This document shows positions 1 to 8,887 of a DNA stretch of 64,000 bases, piece by piece (the first letter of the stretch is position 1; the number at the start of each line of letters is the position of its first letter). A program made the position numbers and the translations under genes. The notes under the pieces are model-generated. The model was not told where the DNA came from. It saw nothing but the letters and a program-made list of their open reading frames with translations, and ran no database searches. The stretch comes from Cellulomonas fimi. GTDB taxonomy: Bacteria > Actinomycetota > Actinomycetes > Actinomycetales > Cellulomonadaceae. The stretch is from NCBI RefSeq assembly GCF_028583725.1, contig NZ_CP110680.1:1860001-1924000 (forward strand), in the 5' to 3' direction.

Positions 1-1202
1 GCCACCAGCCCGACCTCAACACGGCCAACCCGCGCGTCCGCGACGCGATCGCCAAGGTCGTCGGCTACTGGGCGGAGGTCGGCCTCTCGGGGTTCCGCGT
101 CGACGCCGTGCCGTTCTTCCTGGCCGACGCGGCCAAGGGCAAGGGCGACGAGATCGAGCGCCCGCACGACTACCTCAAGTCGCTGCGCGCGTTCCTCACC
201 CGACGCACGGGCGACGCGATCCTCATGGGCGAGGTCAACCTGCCGTACGAGGAGCAGCGGCTGTTCTTCGGCGACGACGACGGCGACGGCACCGCCGACG
301 GCGACGAGCTGACGCTGCAGTTCGACTTCGTCCTCATGCAGCAGCTCTACCTCGCGCTCGCACGCCGCGACGCTGGGCCGGTCGCGACGACGCTGGCGGC
401 ACGGCCGCCGATCCCGCGCGACGCGCAGTGGGCGACGTTCGTGCGCAACCACGACGAGCTGACCCTCGACAAGCTGAGCGACGACGAGCGCGCCGAGGTG
501 TTCGCGGCGTTCGGCCCCGACCCCGACATGCAGCTGTACGGACGCGGCCTGCGCCGGCGGCTGCCCACGATGCTCGACGGCGACCCGCGGCGCGTGCGGA
601 TGGTCTACTCGCTGCTCTTCTCGCTGCCCGGCACGCCCGTGCTGTTCTACGGCGAGGAGATCGGCATGGGGGAGAACCTCGCCGCCGAGGGACGCATGGC
701 GGTGCGCACGCCGATGCAGTGGACCTCCGAACGCAACGGCGGGTTCTCGCGGGCGCGCGCGTCCCGGCTCAGCGGGCCGGTCGTCGAGGGCGGGTACGGG
801 CCCGAGCACGTGAACGTCGCGGACCAGCGCCGCGACCCCGGTTCGCTGCTCACGTTCGTGCAGACGCTCGTGCGCCGCTACCGCGAGAGCCCCGAGCTCG
901 GCTGGGCCACCGACGTCGAGATCCTCGACCAGCCGCACGCGGCCGTCCTCGCGCACCGCAGCACGTGGCAGGACGGCTCCACGGTCGCCCTGCACAACCT
1001 CGGCGACGAGGCCGTCGAGGTCCCGCTCGACCTGCCCGACGCGGTGCCCGACGACGACGGCGGCCCTGCGGTGCGGCTCGTCGACCTGCTGCACGCGCAG
1101 GAGTGGACCTGCGACGAGCGAGGCCGGGCGACGGTCCCGCTCGACGCGTACGGGTACCGGTGGCTGCGCGTCGTGCGCGCGGACAGCCGTCGCCTGCTGT
1201 GA
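1..1202 (+). CDS. Trehalose synthase-like GH13 enzyme, 5' truncated
   Basis: The frame is open from the left edge, so the N-terminus lies outside the window. The retained part carries GH13 region II (GFRVDAV, nucleophile Asp codon 102-104), region III (GEVNLP, acid/base Glu codon 231-233) and region IV (RNHDEL, Asp codon 453-455). It continues with the SLPGTPVLFYGEEIGMG and VRTPMQW blocks that I know from trehalose synthases (maltose to trehalose, cytoplasmic), and ends in a beta-sandwich-like C-terminal part. Trehalose synthase is the best guess. An alpha-glucosidase or sucrose-type GH13 enzyme is possible because the subfamily-specific N-terminus is missing. It converges on the DUF6766 gene 13 bp downstream. 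Confidence 0.85.
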   Translation, partial: HQPDLNTANPRVRDAIAKVVGYWAEVGLSGFRVDAVPFFLADAAKGKGDEIERPHDYLKSLRAFLTRRTGDAILMGEVNLPYEEQRLFFGDDDGDGTADGDELTLQFDFVLMQQLYLALARRDAGPVATTLAARPPIPRDAQWATFVRNHDELTLDKLSDDERAEVFAAFGPDPDMQLYGRGLRRRLPTMLDGDPRRVRMVYSLLFSLPGTPVLFYGEEIGMGENLAAEGRMAVRTPMQWTSERNGGFSRARASRLSGPVVEGGYGPEHVNVADQRRDPGSLLTFVQTLVRRYRESPELGWATDVEILDQPHAAVLAHRSTWQDGSTVALHNLGDEAVEVPLDLPDAVPDDDGGPAVRLVDLLHAQEWTCDERGRATVPLDAYGYRWLRVVRADSRRLL

Positions 1203-1215
1203 GGCGACGCGGACG

Positions 1216-1896
1216 TCAGCCCTCGACGCCCGTCGCGTCGTGCGACGCGCCCACCGGCTTCGACTCGGGCGAGCCGCGCTCGCGCAGGTAGATCGACAGC
1301 ACGACCATCGACAGCACCGCGAGGAACTCGGACTGCCAGTTCTGCAGGGTCCGGTTCCAGAAGTCCGGCAGCGTCAGGTACTCCGACCACGACACGGGGT
1401 CCAGGTGGTCGCGCAGCTGCTCCTCGGAGTACGCGACGCTGCCGGCGAGCGACTGGGCGTACCAGCTGAGCAGGAAGATCGAGCCCATGACGAGCCCGAG
1501 CGAGTGCGAGTAGACCGACAGCCGCCACCCGCGCACGCGCGCCCAGGCCGGGGAGTCCTCGGTCGCGTGCTCGGCGACGCGCTGGTCCTCGTCGCTCTCG
1601 CGGCCCACCTCCTCGGGCTTCTTCGACTCGGGCGAGCCGACCTGCACGAGCCACACGGTCGCGAGGATGTAGAGCAGGAACTGCAGGAACTCCGACTGCC
1701 AGTTCTCCGTGATGTCCACGGCGAACTGCGACGACGTGAGGTACCGCGCGACCGTGATCGGGTCGAGGCCGTCCGCGCGCTGCTCCTCGTTGTAGAGCGC
1801 GACCCCGCTGAGCGCCTGCCCGACGACCGCCGCGACGAAGATCAGCGCGAAGAACACGCTGAGCGAGCTGTCCCGCAACGTCCGGCGGGCGCTCAC
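1216..1896 (-). CDS. DUF6766 membrane protein with internal duplication
   Basis: 226 residues, GTG start overlapping the stop of the preceding 29-codon gene (GTGA). The protein is two copies of one unit: a hydrophobic helix, a (Y)NEEQ or SEEQ segment, LDP, a YL..F segment, NWQSEFL, a second helix, then GSPESK. The copies cover about residues 10-90 and 125-218 and are joined by a charged linker. This matches what I recall of DUF6766. About four membrane helices are expected. The function is not known to me. It is the last gene of a minus-strand operon after a membrane protein, a lipoprotein and a membrane peptide. Confidence 0.8.
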   Translation of the reverse strand: MSARRTLRDSSLSVFFALIFVAAVVGQALSGVALYNEEQRADGLDPITVARYLTSSQFAVDITENWQSEFLQFLLYILATVWLVQVGSPESKKPEEVGRESDEDQRVAEHATEDSPAWARVRGWRLSVYSHSLGLVMGSIFLLSWYAQSLAGSVAYSEEQLRDHLDPVSWSEYLTLPDFWNRTLQNWQSEFLAVLSMVVLSIYLRERGSPESKPVGASHDATGVEG

Positions 1897-1982
1897 CGGT
1901 TCACCATCGCGAGCACGACGCAGTAGGCCAGCCCGGCGTAGATGCCGGCCAGGGTCACGACGAACACCACCCGGCGCGACAT
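1893..1982 (-). CDS. 29-residue membrane peptide, coupled on both sides
   Basis: ATG at 1982 shares its A with the TGA of the lipoprotein gene (TGATG). Its own TGA at 1895-1893 overlaps the GTG of the DUF6766 gene. The product starts MSRRVVF and then has one hydrophobic helix of about 20 residues (VTLAGIYAGLAYCVVLAMV) ending in NR, which gives a single-span topology with a basic N-terminus. Overlaps at both ends and a clean membrane-helix composition support a real gene. It may be a small subunit or assembly factor for DUF6766 or the lipoprotein; that role is inference. Confidence 0.65.
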   Translation of the reverse strand: MSRRVVFVVTLAGIYAGLAYCVVLAMVNR

Positions 1983-2407
1983 CACGCCTCCAGCGCGCAG
2001 TCGTAGGGGCGCGGGGGTCGCGGGTCGCACGCCGCGGCCGTCACCACCCAGCCGTCACTCGACGCCGCGAGGAAGAGCGTGTCCTGCGGCGTGCGCGCCT
2101 GCGCCTGGCCGCCCGCGCGCCGCACGGTGACCTCGCCGCCCGCGACGCGCGACTCGAGCTCCGCGCCCAGGTCGCCCGACGTCAGCGCCTGCGCGCACGG
2201 CTCGCCCTCGTCGTCCTCGACCGCGTCGACGACGGCGGGCGCGAGCAGTGCGCAGGCCGCCTCACCGTCGCCCGCGTCGACCGCCGCGGAGAACTGCCGG
2301 ACCACGTCGGCGACGTCGTCGCGCACCTGCGCGGGTGACGAGCAGGCCGCCGAGGCGACGAGGACGAGCGTGAGCGCCGCACCGGCCGGAGCGTGTCGGG
2401 TGAGCAT
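1982..2407 (-). CDS. Putative lipoprotein, NTF2-like
   Basis: 141 residues. A signal peptide with a run of small hydrophobic residues ends in lipobox ASAAC (Cys about residue 22), so it should be lipid-anchored on the outer face of the membrane. The mature part, with DVVRQFSAAVDAGDGEAACALLAP near its start and a conserved Cys pair, resembles the short lipoproteins of the NTF2/SnoaL-like type common in actinobacteria. It has no catalytic signature and no assigned substrate. It overlaps the membrane-peptide gene by one base and follows the DUF4153 gene by 53 bp. Confidence 0.75.
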   Translation of the reverse strand: MLTRHAPAGAALTLVLVASAACSSPAQVRDDVADVVRQFSAAVDAGDGEAACALLAPAVVDAVEDDEGEPCAQALTSGDLGAELESRVAGGEVTVRRAGGQAQARTPQDTLFLAASSDGWVVTAAACDPRPPRPYDCALEA

Positions 2408-2460
2408 GCACCGATGCTGGACCGGGTCGCGCGAGTCGGCACGTCAGGAGCGTCGGCCCG

Positions 2461-4011
2461 TCACCACCGCACGTCGACGCCGTCGCACGACGTGGGCGGC
2501 CACGACGTCGGCGCCGCGATGGTGCCGACCACCTCGGCGGCCCGCGCGCGACCCAGGTTCCAGCCGAAGCCGTCCTCCGCCTCGCGCACGGTCATCCCGT
2601 CGAGCACGCACGAGCGCAGCGGCTCGTCGAGCGCGTCCACCGCCGGGACCGCGTCCGCCGACAGGCCCTGCAGGTAGCGCACGTCGAGCGGGACGTCGAG
2701 GTCGGCGGTGGTGTTGTGCCGCACGATGAGCGCGTCCGGGTCGGCCGCCGCGAGCGCGAGCACCGACACGCCGAGGACGACGACGACCGCCGACGGCAAC
2801 CACCCCGCACGCCACCGGGCCCCGGCCACGAGCACGAGCACGAGCACGACTCCCATGACGGCCTCGGCGAGCGCGACCCATAGGCGCAGCCGCGTCAGCC
2901 CGAACGCCTCGACGTACAGGTCCATCCGCAGCAGCGCCGACGCCACGACACCGAGCGTCCCGACGCACAGCACGCCGAGCCCGGCACCGACGACGGCCCG
3001 CTCACGCGCCGTCGCCCGCGGTGCGTGGCGCGCGGCCACCGCGACGACCACGAGCGTGAGCGCGGTCGCGACGACCAGCTGCGCGAAGCCCTGCCGCGCG
3101 TACTGCGCGTAGGTGAGGCCCGCCGTCTCCAGCACGTGCCGGTGCCCGCCGGCCAGCGCCGTCGCCTGCACCGCGACGAAGGCGACCACCACCAGGTCGA
3201 GTGCGACGACCGGGATCGCCCACTCGACGAGCGCCGCGGGCCGCCCGCGCCCCGCGCGGAGCGTCGACCAGCCGGGCGGGTACGTCGCGAGCTGCGCGTT
3301 CGTCGCCGCCACGACCGCCACGATCAGGGCGACGACGACCTGGGCGGGCAGGTCACCCAGGTCGAAGCGGGGCACGAGGCTCGCGAACACGCGGTCCGCG
3401 CTCGCGAACAGCGCACCGAAGACGAGGACGACGACCGCCGCGAGAGCCACCGCGCGGCCGACGCGCAGCACCTGCCGGCGCCGGCTCCCGACCGCGTCGC
3501 CCGCACCGTGCCGCAGCCACGGCAGCGCGCGCAGCGCGCCCGCCGCCCAGCTCAGCGGCGCCGCGAGCACCGCCGGCGTCGACCGGGCGCCCGTGAGCGC
3601 GACCGTCGCCGCCCACAGCGCCGTGAGCAGGCACAGCGCCACGACCCACGCCGCGTCGCGCACCGCGACCGCCCCGACGAGCGCGACCGCGAGGGCCGCC
3701 GCCGCGGCGTCGAGCGTCGAGCGACGCCGCAGCAGCGCGGGCACCGCGGCGGCCCACACCACGAGCCCTGCCAGCGCGACACCCAGCCCGGGCGCGTGGC
3801 CGACGACCATCACGGCGGTCACGACGCCGGTACCGGCGACCAGCCCGAGCGTCGGCAGCGGCGCCGCACCACGGCCGTCCCAGCGGAACGCGGCGAACGC
3901 CCGCCCGAACGGCCCCGGGGGCGGGGGAGGACCCAGCAGGGGGCCGAGGCCCGGGTGGACGCGCGGCGCGAGCGGAGCGGCGGGAGGCTGGGAGGCGGCT
4001 GTGCCGGTCAT
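2461..4011 (-). CDS. DUF4153 (DUF4173) multi-spanning membrane protein
   Basis: 516 residues from ATG 4011. A proline-rich N-terminus of about 45 residues precedes roughly a dozen hydrophobic helices, then a periplasm-side tail with the NTTADLDVPLDVRYLQGLSADAVPAV segment that marks this family. ATG 4011 was chosen because a TAGCGT box ends 7 nt upstream, as for many leaderless genes here; the frame stays open upstream to 4116 but has no such signal. The family is widespread in actinobacteria and, to my knowledge, has no defined biochemical role. It is the first gene of the minus-strand operon that runs to 1216. Confidence 0.8.
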   Translation of the reverse strand: MTGTAASQPPAAPLAPRVHPGLGPLLGPPPPPGPFGRAFAAFRWDGRGAAPLPTLGLVAGTGVVTAVMVVGHAPGLGVALAGLVVWAAAVPALLRRRSTLDAAAAALAVALVGAVAVRDAAWVVALCLLTALWAATVALTGARSTPAVLAAPLSWAAGALRALPWLRHGAGDAVGSRRRQVLRVGRAVALAAVVVLVFGALFASADRVFASLVPRFDLGDLPAQVVVALIVAVVAATNAQLATYPPGWSTLRAGRGRPAALVEWAIPVVALDLVVVAFVAVQATALAGGHRHVLETAGLTYAQYARQGFAQLVVATALTLVVVAVAARHAPRATARERAVVGAGLGVLCVGTLGVVASALLRMDLYVEAFGLTRLRLWVALAEAVMGVVLVLVLVAGARWRAGWLPSAVVVVLGVSVLALAAADPDALIVRHNTTADLDVPLDVRYLQGLSADAVPAVDALDEPLRSCVLDGMTVREAEDGFGWNLGRARAAEVVGTIAAPTSWPPTSCDGVDVRW

Positions 4012-4018
4012 GTGCGTC

Positions 4019-4024
4019 ACGCTA
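4019..4024 (-). promoter_or_regulatory. -10 element TAGCGT for the DUF4153 gene
   Basis: TAGCGT on the minus strand, 7 nt before ATG 4011, which predicts a transcript starting at or next to the start codon. Confidence 0.55.
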
Positions 4025-4193
4025 GGACCCCAGGTCGCAGGCGCGGACGGGTTCCCGGCGGAGGCACCGTGCACGTCCCGTGCCCGATCGTGGAGGTTCC
4101 TGACCAGCGCCTTCACGACCCACCCACGCGCCTGCGTGTCGGTCCTCGGTCAGCCTGCCGCCCGTCCCGGCGCGCGGAGCCCGCCCAGCCGCA

Positions 4194-4211
4194 CTACCCT
4201 CGTCCGGGTAG
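4194..4211 (+). promoter_or_regulatory. Inverted repeat with -10-like TACCCT before the PAS-ANTAR gene
   Basis: CTACCC and GGGTAG separated by 6 bp. TACCCT at 4195-4200 could be the -10 element for the gene starting at 4298, giving a leader of about 90 nt. The rest of 4025-4297 shows no other gene. Confidence 0.35.
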
Positions 4212-4297
4212 GACGGGCGGCAGACCGTCCGCCGGATCGGGTTGGGAAGTCAGCTCGGAGCACTTGTCGGCGGCCGCTGCGGCCGCGTGGAGGCGCC

Positions 4298-5278
4298 GTG
4301 CACAGCCAGGCAGAGGCTCAGGTCGGCCAGTACCGGTTCACCTCCGGCGACGACCGGTGGCGCTGGTCCGACGAGATGTTCGAGATCCACGGCATGGAGG
4401 CCGGCGAGGTCGTGCCGACGCGCGACCTTTTCCTGCGCCACGTCCGTGCCGACCACCGCGACCGCGTCGCCGCCGCCCTCGAGGCGTGCGAGCGCGACGG
4501 GACCCCGGTCGGCGAGCACTACGTCCTCGTCGACCTCGCCGGCGACGAGCGGGCGGTCACCCTCAGCGGTGGACGCGACCAGGGCGCCGACGGGGCCGTC
4601 GTCAGCGGCTTCCTCGTGGACGTGAGCGTCAGCCAGCGCGCCACCGTCGCCGACGCCGTCAACGTGCAGCTGCACCAGGCGCTCGAGTCGCACGCCGTCA
4701 TCGACCAGGCCAAGGGCGTCCTGATGCTCGTCTACGGCATCGACGGCGACGCGGCGTTCGAGCTGCTGCGGTGGAGCTCGCAGCAGCGCAACGTGCGCCT
4801 GCTCGCGCTCGCGGAGCGCCTCGTCGGGGCCGTCGAGAGCGCCGGCGGCCTCGCGCCGACCTCGCGCGCGAAGCTCGACGAGCTGTTCTTCCAGTCGCTC
4901 GGCGAGGAGGCCGCGCCCGCGTCGGGCGGGGCGCCCACCCATGGCCTGACCGTGTCCTCCCGGGTCGTCGGCGGCGTGCCCGTCGTCGCCGCGCGCGGGC
5001 CCGTCGACCTCGCCACCGCGGGCGTCCTGTCCGCGGCGATCGCCGCGGCATCGGGTGCCGCCCGGCAGTCGGGACGCCTCGTCGTCGACCTGCGCGAGGC
5101 CACGCACGTCGGCTCGGCGGGCGTCTCCGTGCTCGCCTCGCTCGACCGGCGCGCCCGCACCCACGGCACCACGCTGCGCGTGCTCGTCGCACCCGACAGC
5201 TCGCTGCTGCTCGCCGCAGGTCACGGCCTCGAGGTCGCGGTCGTCGACCCGGCCGGCGCGGTCGGTGCGTTGAGCTGA
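4298..5278 (+). CDS. PAS-ANTAR-STAS signalling protein
   Basis: 326 residues from GTG 4298, preceded by GGAGG at 4289-4293. The order is a PAS_3-like sensor (about 10-110, with WSDEMFEIHG), an ANTAR RNA-binding domain (about 124-178, with SHAVIDQAKGVLMLVYGID and a three-helix pattern), and a STAS domain (about 218-322). ANTAR domains act as antiterminators on nascent RNA; STAS domains take part in partner switching with anti-sigma kinases. The combination suggests that a sensed signal is passed both to RNA and to the phosphatase/kinase protein encoded 19 bp downstream. The targets cannot be read from the sequence. Confidence 0.85.
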   Translation: MHSQAEAQVGQYRFTSGDDRWRWSDEMFEIHGMEAGEVVPTRDLFLRHVRADHRDRVAAALEACERDGTPVGEHYVLVDLAGDERAVTLSGGRDQGADGAVVSGFLVDVSVSQRATVADAVNVQLHQALESHAVIDQAKGVLMLVYGIDGDAAFELLRWSSQQRNVRLLALAERLVGAVESAGGLAPTSRAKLDELFFQSLGEEAAPASGGAPTHGLTVSSRVVGGVPVVAARGPVDLATAGVLSAAIAAASGAARQSGRLVVDLREATHVGSAGVSVLASLDRRARTHGTTLRVLVAPDSSLLLAAGHGLEVAVVDPAGAVGALS

Positions 5279-5297
5279 TCGGTGCCACGCTGGGTCC

Positions 5298-7190
5298 ATG
5301 ACGGACCCGTCGCGGCCCCCGCTCGCCGTCGAGGCCACCCTCCAGGCGTTCGACGGCCTCCCCGTCGCGGTCGCCGCGATCCGGCAGGACGGCGTCGTCG
5401 TGACCGCCAACCGCGCCGCTCAGCAGCTGGGCATCGGCCAGGTGGTCGGGCGGCAGGCGGCCGACACGCTCACGGACGTCGTCGGCCGGCGGATGATGCC
5501 GCGGCTCGAGGAGGCGCTGCGGACCCGTCGCGGCCTCGCGCCCGAGGAGGTGCTGCTCGAGGTCGGCGACGAGCACCGGGACGTCTGGGTACGCCTGTCC
5601 CTCGCCCCGTGGCTGGACGACGCCGACGAGTACCAGGGCATGATCGTCACGGCCGAGGACGTCACGGCGGCCGTCGAGCAGCGGCTCGCCGAGGAGGCGC
5701 GCGTCGCGGGCGTCGAGGAGAGCTACGAGGTCGCCCGGGACGTCATCATCGCCCTGCAGGGCGCGCTGCTCCCGTCGTCGGTCCCGATCCTGCCGCTCGT
5801 CGACGTCGCGGCCACCTACCTCGTCGCGGGCCGCGAGCAGGCGGCGGGCGGTGACTGGTTCGACGCCGCCGTCACGCCCGACGGGCGGATCTCGCTCACC
5901 GTCGGCGACGTGGTCGGGCACGGCGTCGCGGCGTCCGCGGCCATGAGCCAGATGCGCGCGATCCTCGCGTCCCGGCTGCTCGACGGTGCGCCCGTCGGGG
6001 ACGCCCTCGCCTCGCTCGACCGGTACGCCCGGGTGGCGACCGACGCGTTCGCGACCTCCGTCTGCGTCGTCGTCCTCGACCCCGAGACGGGCGCGCTGGA
6101 CTACGCGACCCGCGGGCACCCCGCGCCGCTCGTCGTCGGTCCCACCTGCTCGCGCTGGCTGCCGTCGACCGGCGGCGGACCGCTGGGGATCGAGGACGGC
6201 AGCGAGGTGGGCCACGACCGCCTCGCCGAGGACGAGGCCCTCCTGCTGTTCACGGACGGCCTGGTCGAGGTCGTCGGACGTCGGCTCGACGACCGCATGC
6301 GGCAGGTGGTCGACGCCGCCGAGCACGCCGTGCGTGGCGCCGTCATCGGCCGCTACGCGGGCCGGACGGTCGGCGAGCGGCTCTGCCTGCACGTCCCGTG
6401 GGCGCTCGACGAGGGGTTCGTCGACGACGTCACCGTCCTCGCCGCGGCGCGTCGCACCGCGCCGCCCGACCTGGACCTGGAGGTGCCGGCCGACGCCGGG
6501 CGGCTCGCCGACGTGCGTGCGGAGGTCGACGCGTGGGCCAGGACCGTCGGGCTCGAGGCGCGCGAGCGGGCCGCGCTCGTCCTGGCCGCGAGCGAGGCCG
6601 CGACGAACAGCATCGAGCACGCGTACGCGGGCGCGGACCCCGGGCGGATCCGCGTCGAGGGACGGCTGCGCCGCACGACCGTCACGCTCGCGGTCGCCGA
6701 CGACGGAGCGTGGCGTCCGCCCGCGCCCGACCCCGGCGACCGGGGCCGCGGCCTGAGCATGGTCGCGTCGAGCGGCGCGCGCCTGTCCGTCGACGCGGGG
6801 GAGACGGGCACCCGGGTCGAGTTCGAGATCGACGCCCGCAGGCGCGCGCCCGTCGGGTCCCCCGTCGTCGGGCCCACGGCCGTGCTGACCGGGGGGCCCG
6901 AGGTGACGGTCGGCGACGACGGCGTCATCCGCATCGGGGGTGTGCTCGACACCGAGTCCGCCGCGGCCCTCGTCGATGCCGAGGTCCGGTCCCGCTCGCG
7001 CGGCGGCATCGTGCCGGTGACCGTCGAGATCGCGCCGACCGCGTTCCTCGGCAGCGCCGCCGTCCGCGCGATCGAGCGCTACGTCCGGGGCGCCGACCCC
7101 GCGGCGCGGCGCGTCGAGGTGGTCGTGCAGGGCGGCAGCCCTGCGGCGCAGACGCTCGCCGTCGTCGGGACGCCCGTCGTCACCCGGTGA
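5298..7190 (+). CDS. PAS-SpoIIE phosphatase-HATPase-STAS protein
   Basis: 630 residues. PAS domain about 12-125. PP2C-type SpoIIE phosphatase about 165-385, with metal-binding GGDWFD (184-189), GDVVGHG (203-209) and the later DDVTVL. RsbW-like histidine-kinase-type ATPase about 393-510, with N-box SEAATNSIEHAY and GRGLSMV. A C-terminal STAS domain about 528-630. Sensor, phosphatase, anti-sigma-type kinase and antagonist fold are thus on one chain, covering most of a partner-switching cascade of the RsbU/RsbW/RsbV kind. It likely works with the ANTAR-STAS protein upstream. No sigma factor gene is adjacent. Confidence 0.88.
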   Translation: MTDPSRPPLAVEATLQAFDGLPVAVAAIRQDGVVVTANRAAQQLGIGQVVGRQAADTLTDVVGRRMMPRLEEALRTRRGLAPEEVLLEVGDEHRDVWVRLSLAPWLDDADEYQGMIVTAEDVTAAVEQRLAEEARVAGVEESYEVARDVIIALQGALLPSSVPILPLVDVAATYLVAGREQAAGGDWFDAAVTPDGRISLTVGDVVGHGVAASAAMSQMRAILASRLLDGAPVGDALASLDRYARVATDAFATSVCVVVLDPETGALDYATRGHPAPLVVGPTCSRWLPSTGGGPLGIEDGSEVGHDRLAEDEALLLFTDGLVEVVGRRLDDRMRQVVDAAEHAVRGAVIGRYAGRTVGERLCLHVPWALDEGFVDDVTVLAAARRTAPPDLDLEVPADAGRLADVRAEVDAWARTVGLEARERAALVLAASEAATNSIEHAYAGADPGRIRVEGRLRRTTVTLAVADDGAWRPPAPDPGDRGRGLSMVASSGARLSVDAGETGTRVEFEIDARRRAPVGSPVVGPTAVLTGGPEVTVGDDGVIRIGGVLDTESAAALVDAEVRSRSRGGIVPVTVEIAPTAFLGSAAVRAIERYVRGADPAARRVEVVVQGGSPAAQTLAVVGTPVVTR

Positions 7191-7199
7191 GGACCGGCG

Positions 7200-7433
7200 T
7201 CAGTCGTTCAGCCAGCGGATGACGACCTGGCCGAACGTCGACACGATCGCGAGCTGGGAGCGTCCGTGGCAGCTCTCGCACGTGACGGTGTGGTTGGTCC
7301 ACGAGACGTTCGGGTCCGTGTCCGTCGAGGTGACGGCGATCGACGGTGAGCTGCAGCGCGGGCAGCGCAGGCGCGCCTGCTCGTCGATCACAGGGGTCGC
7401 TCCCGGCATCGTCGCCGGTGATGAGTGGCTCAC
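7200..7433 (-). CDS. Small zinc-ribbon-like protein
   Basis: About 77 residues from GTG 7433, which has GGAGGA at 7442-7437; the spacer is short, and an in-frame GTG at 7469 is the alternative. Two CxxC pairs (CPRC and CESC) separated by about 25 residues suggest one zinc-binding ribbon. The C-terminus, about FGQVVIRWLND, is hydrophobic and aromatic. No family name is assigned. It lies tail-to-tail with the phosphatase gene and 97 bp downstream of the sensor kinase gene on the same strand. Confidence 0.6.
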   Translation of the reverse strand: MSHSSPATMPGATPVIDEQARLRCPRCSSPSIAVTSTDTDPNVSWTNHTVTCESCHGRSQLAIVSTFGQVVIRWLND

Positions 7434-7529
7434 GGGTCCTCCGGTGGTGCGGTCTATCGGGGCGTGCACGATCCCAGTGCACCACGACTCCCTCCCCTTC
7501 GCGCCAATCGTCCGATCCGCGGCACGTGC

Positions 7530-8729
7530 TCAGCGGTCCCCGGCGGCCACGAACGGGAGCCGGAACGTGAGCCGGCCGCCGCCGTCGGGGTTCGACCCGA
7601 GCGCGAGCGAGCCGCCGCGGTTCTCGATGCGCTCGCGGTGCCGGGACAGGCCGTGCAGCGGGGGGTCGGGCCGCGCCGGGCCGGTCCCGTCGTCGTCGAC
7701 GACCGCCGTGAACACCCACTGCGCCGGGTCGTCCGTCGGCTCGGCATCGGCGCGCACGCGGACCGCGCGGGCATGGCCGTGCTTGAGGGCGTTGGTCACC
7801 GCCTCCTCGACCGTGTAGATCGCGACGAGCCGCTCGGCCACCGGCATCGGCGTCGCACCGCCCTCCGCGAGCCGCCGGTACACCGGTCCGAGCTCGATCG
7901 ACGTCTCCACCTGCGGCGGCAGCCGCTGCAGCAGGAGCTGGATCGCCTCCTCGGTCCCGAGGTCCGCGCCGGACGGGAAGACGGCGTGGCTCAGCGACCG
8001 CACGTCCTGCTCGCGGATCTCCTCGAGCACCTCGGCCCACCCGCGGAGGTCCGCCGCGCGCGCCCGCGCACCCTCGGCGTCCAGCTGCTCCGTGAGCCTG
8101 TCGAGCCCGGCCGTCACGGAGACGAGGTGGTACTGCAGCGTGCCGTGCAGCTGGTCGAACACGAGGCGTCGGACGCGCAGCTCCTCGTCCTGGAGCGCCT
8201 CCACCGCGCGTCTCGCCCGGCCCGCCTCGACCTCCCGGCGGCGCGTCTCCGTCCGGGCCCGCTCGACGAGCGTCGCCGCGAACAGCGCCGCGAGCATCCC
8301 GACGACGCCCGAGAAGAACCCGAGCAACCCGATCCCGAGCACGTAGCTCGTCGACACGGGCGTGCTGCTCACGGCGACGAGCGCCGTCATCCGCGGGAGC
8401 GACGCGACGGCCGCCACGCCCGCGCTCACGAGCACCCGTGCCGCCCACCCCCGTCGCACCACGCCGAGCGCGAGCGTCCCGGCGAGCACCGCGGCGCCGT
8501 ACGCGAGGTTGATCACGAGGATGCCGAGGCCGTCGGCGATCACGCCGATCGTGCTGCGCTCGTGGTCGACGGCCTCCTGCAGCCCGCCCCACGCGGCCCA
8601 CGCGCCGAGCGCCATCAGCGCGTACAACGTGAAGTTCGTCGCCGCCACGACGATCGTGATGCGCCGGCGGTCCCGGTCGGCAGGCTCGAGACCCGCGTCG
8701 CCCGATCTCGTCACGTGCGCCACGACCAC
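7530..8729 (-). CDS. Membrane sensor histidine kinase
   Basis: About 399 residues. The start is uncertain: GTG codons at 8729, 8723 and 8714 are all possible, and the first is given. Four to five membrane helices fill the first 165 residues. A dimerisation helix follows with FDQLHGTLQYHLV, whose His is the likely phosphorylation site (HisKA_3-like), then an ATPase domain with N-box VEEAVTNALKHG, a DDDGTGP segment and HGLSRHRERIENRGGSL. This is the LiaS/NarX-like class of two-component sensors. No response-regulator gene is adjacent, so the partner is outside this region or the pair is split. Confidence 0.8.
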   Translation of the reverse strand: MVVAHVTRSGDAGLEPADRDRRRITIVVAATNFTLYALMALGAWAAWGGLQEAVDHERSTIGVIADGLGILVINLAYGAAVLAGTLALGVVRRGWAARVLVSAGVAAVASLPRMTALVAVSSTPVSTSYVLGIGLLGFFSGVVGMLAALFAATLVERARTETRRREVEAGRARRAVEALQDEELRVRRLVFDQLHGTLQYHLVSVTAGLDRLTEQLDAEGARARAADLRGWAEVLEEIREQDVRSLSHAVFPSGADLGTEEAIQLLLQRLPPQVETSIELGPVYRRLAEGGATPMPVAERLVAIYTVEEAVTNALKHGHARAVRVRADAEPTDDPAQWVFTAVVDDDGTGPARPDPPLHGLSRHRERIENRGGSLALGSNPDGGGRLTFRLPFVAAGDR

Positions 8730-8887
8730 CCCGTCCGCTGCACGGCGGCGGCGACGTCGGCCCCTGCGGTGGGCGTCGCCCTGGGCCCGATCGTAGGTCC
8801 CCGCCAGGCGTCGCGCGCCTGCTCGGAGGCCGGCCGCGGGCCGGGGGCAGGTGGCGCCGCGGTCTCGACGCCTTCCCCGGCGGTGCG

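Noticed and set aside
4012..4116. N-terminal extension of the DUF4153 protein to 4116
   Set aside because: The added residues are not family-like and the TAGCGT box would lie inside the coding part; ATG 4011 fits the leaderless pattern.
4250..5410. Long minus-strand frames opposite the PAS-ANTAR and SpoIIE genes
   Set aside because: Products are Arg/Asp/Val-rich without domains; the sense frames carry clear domains.
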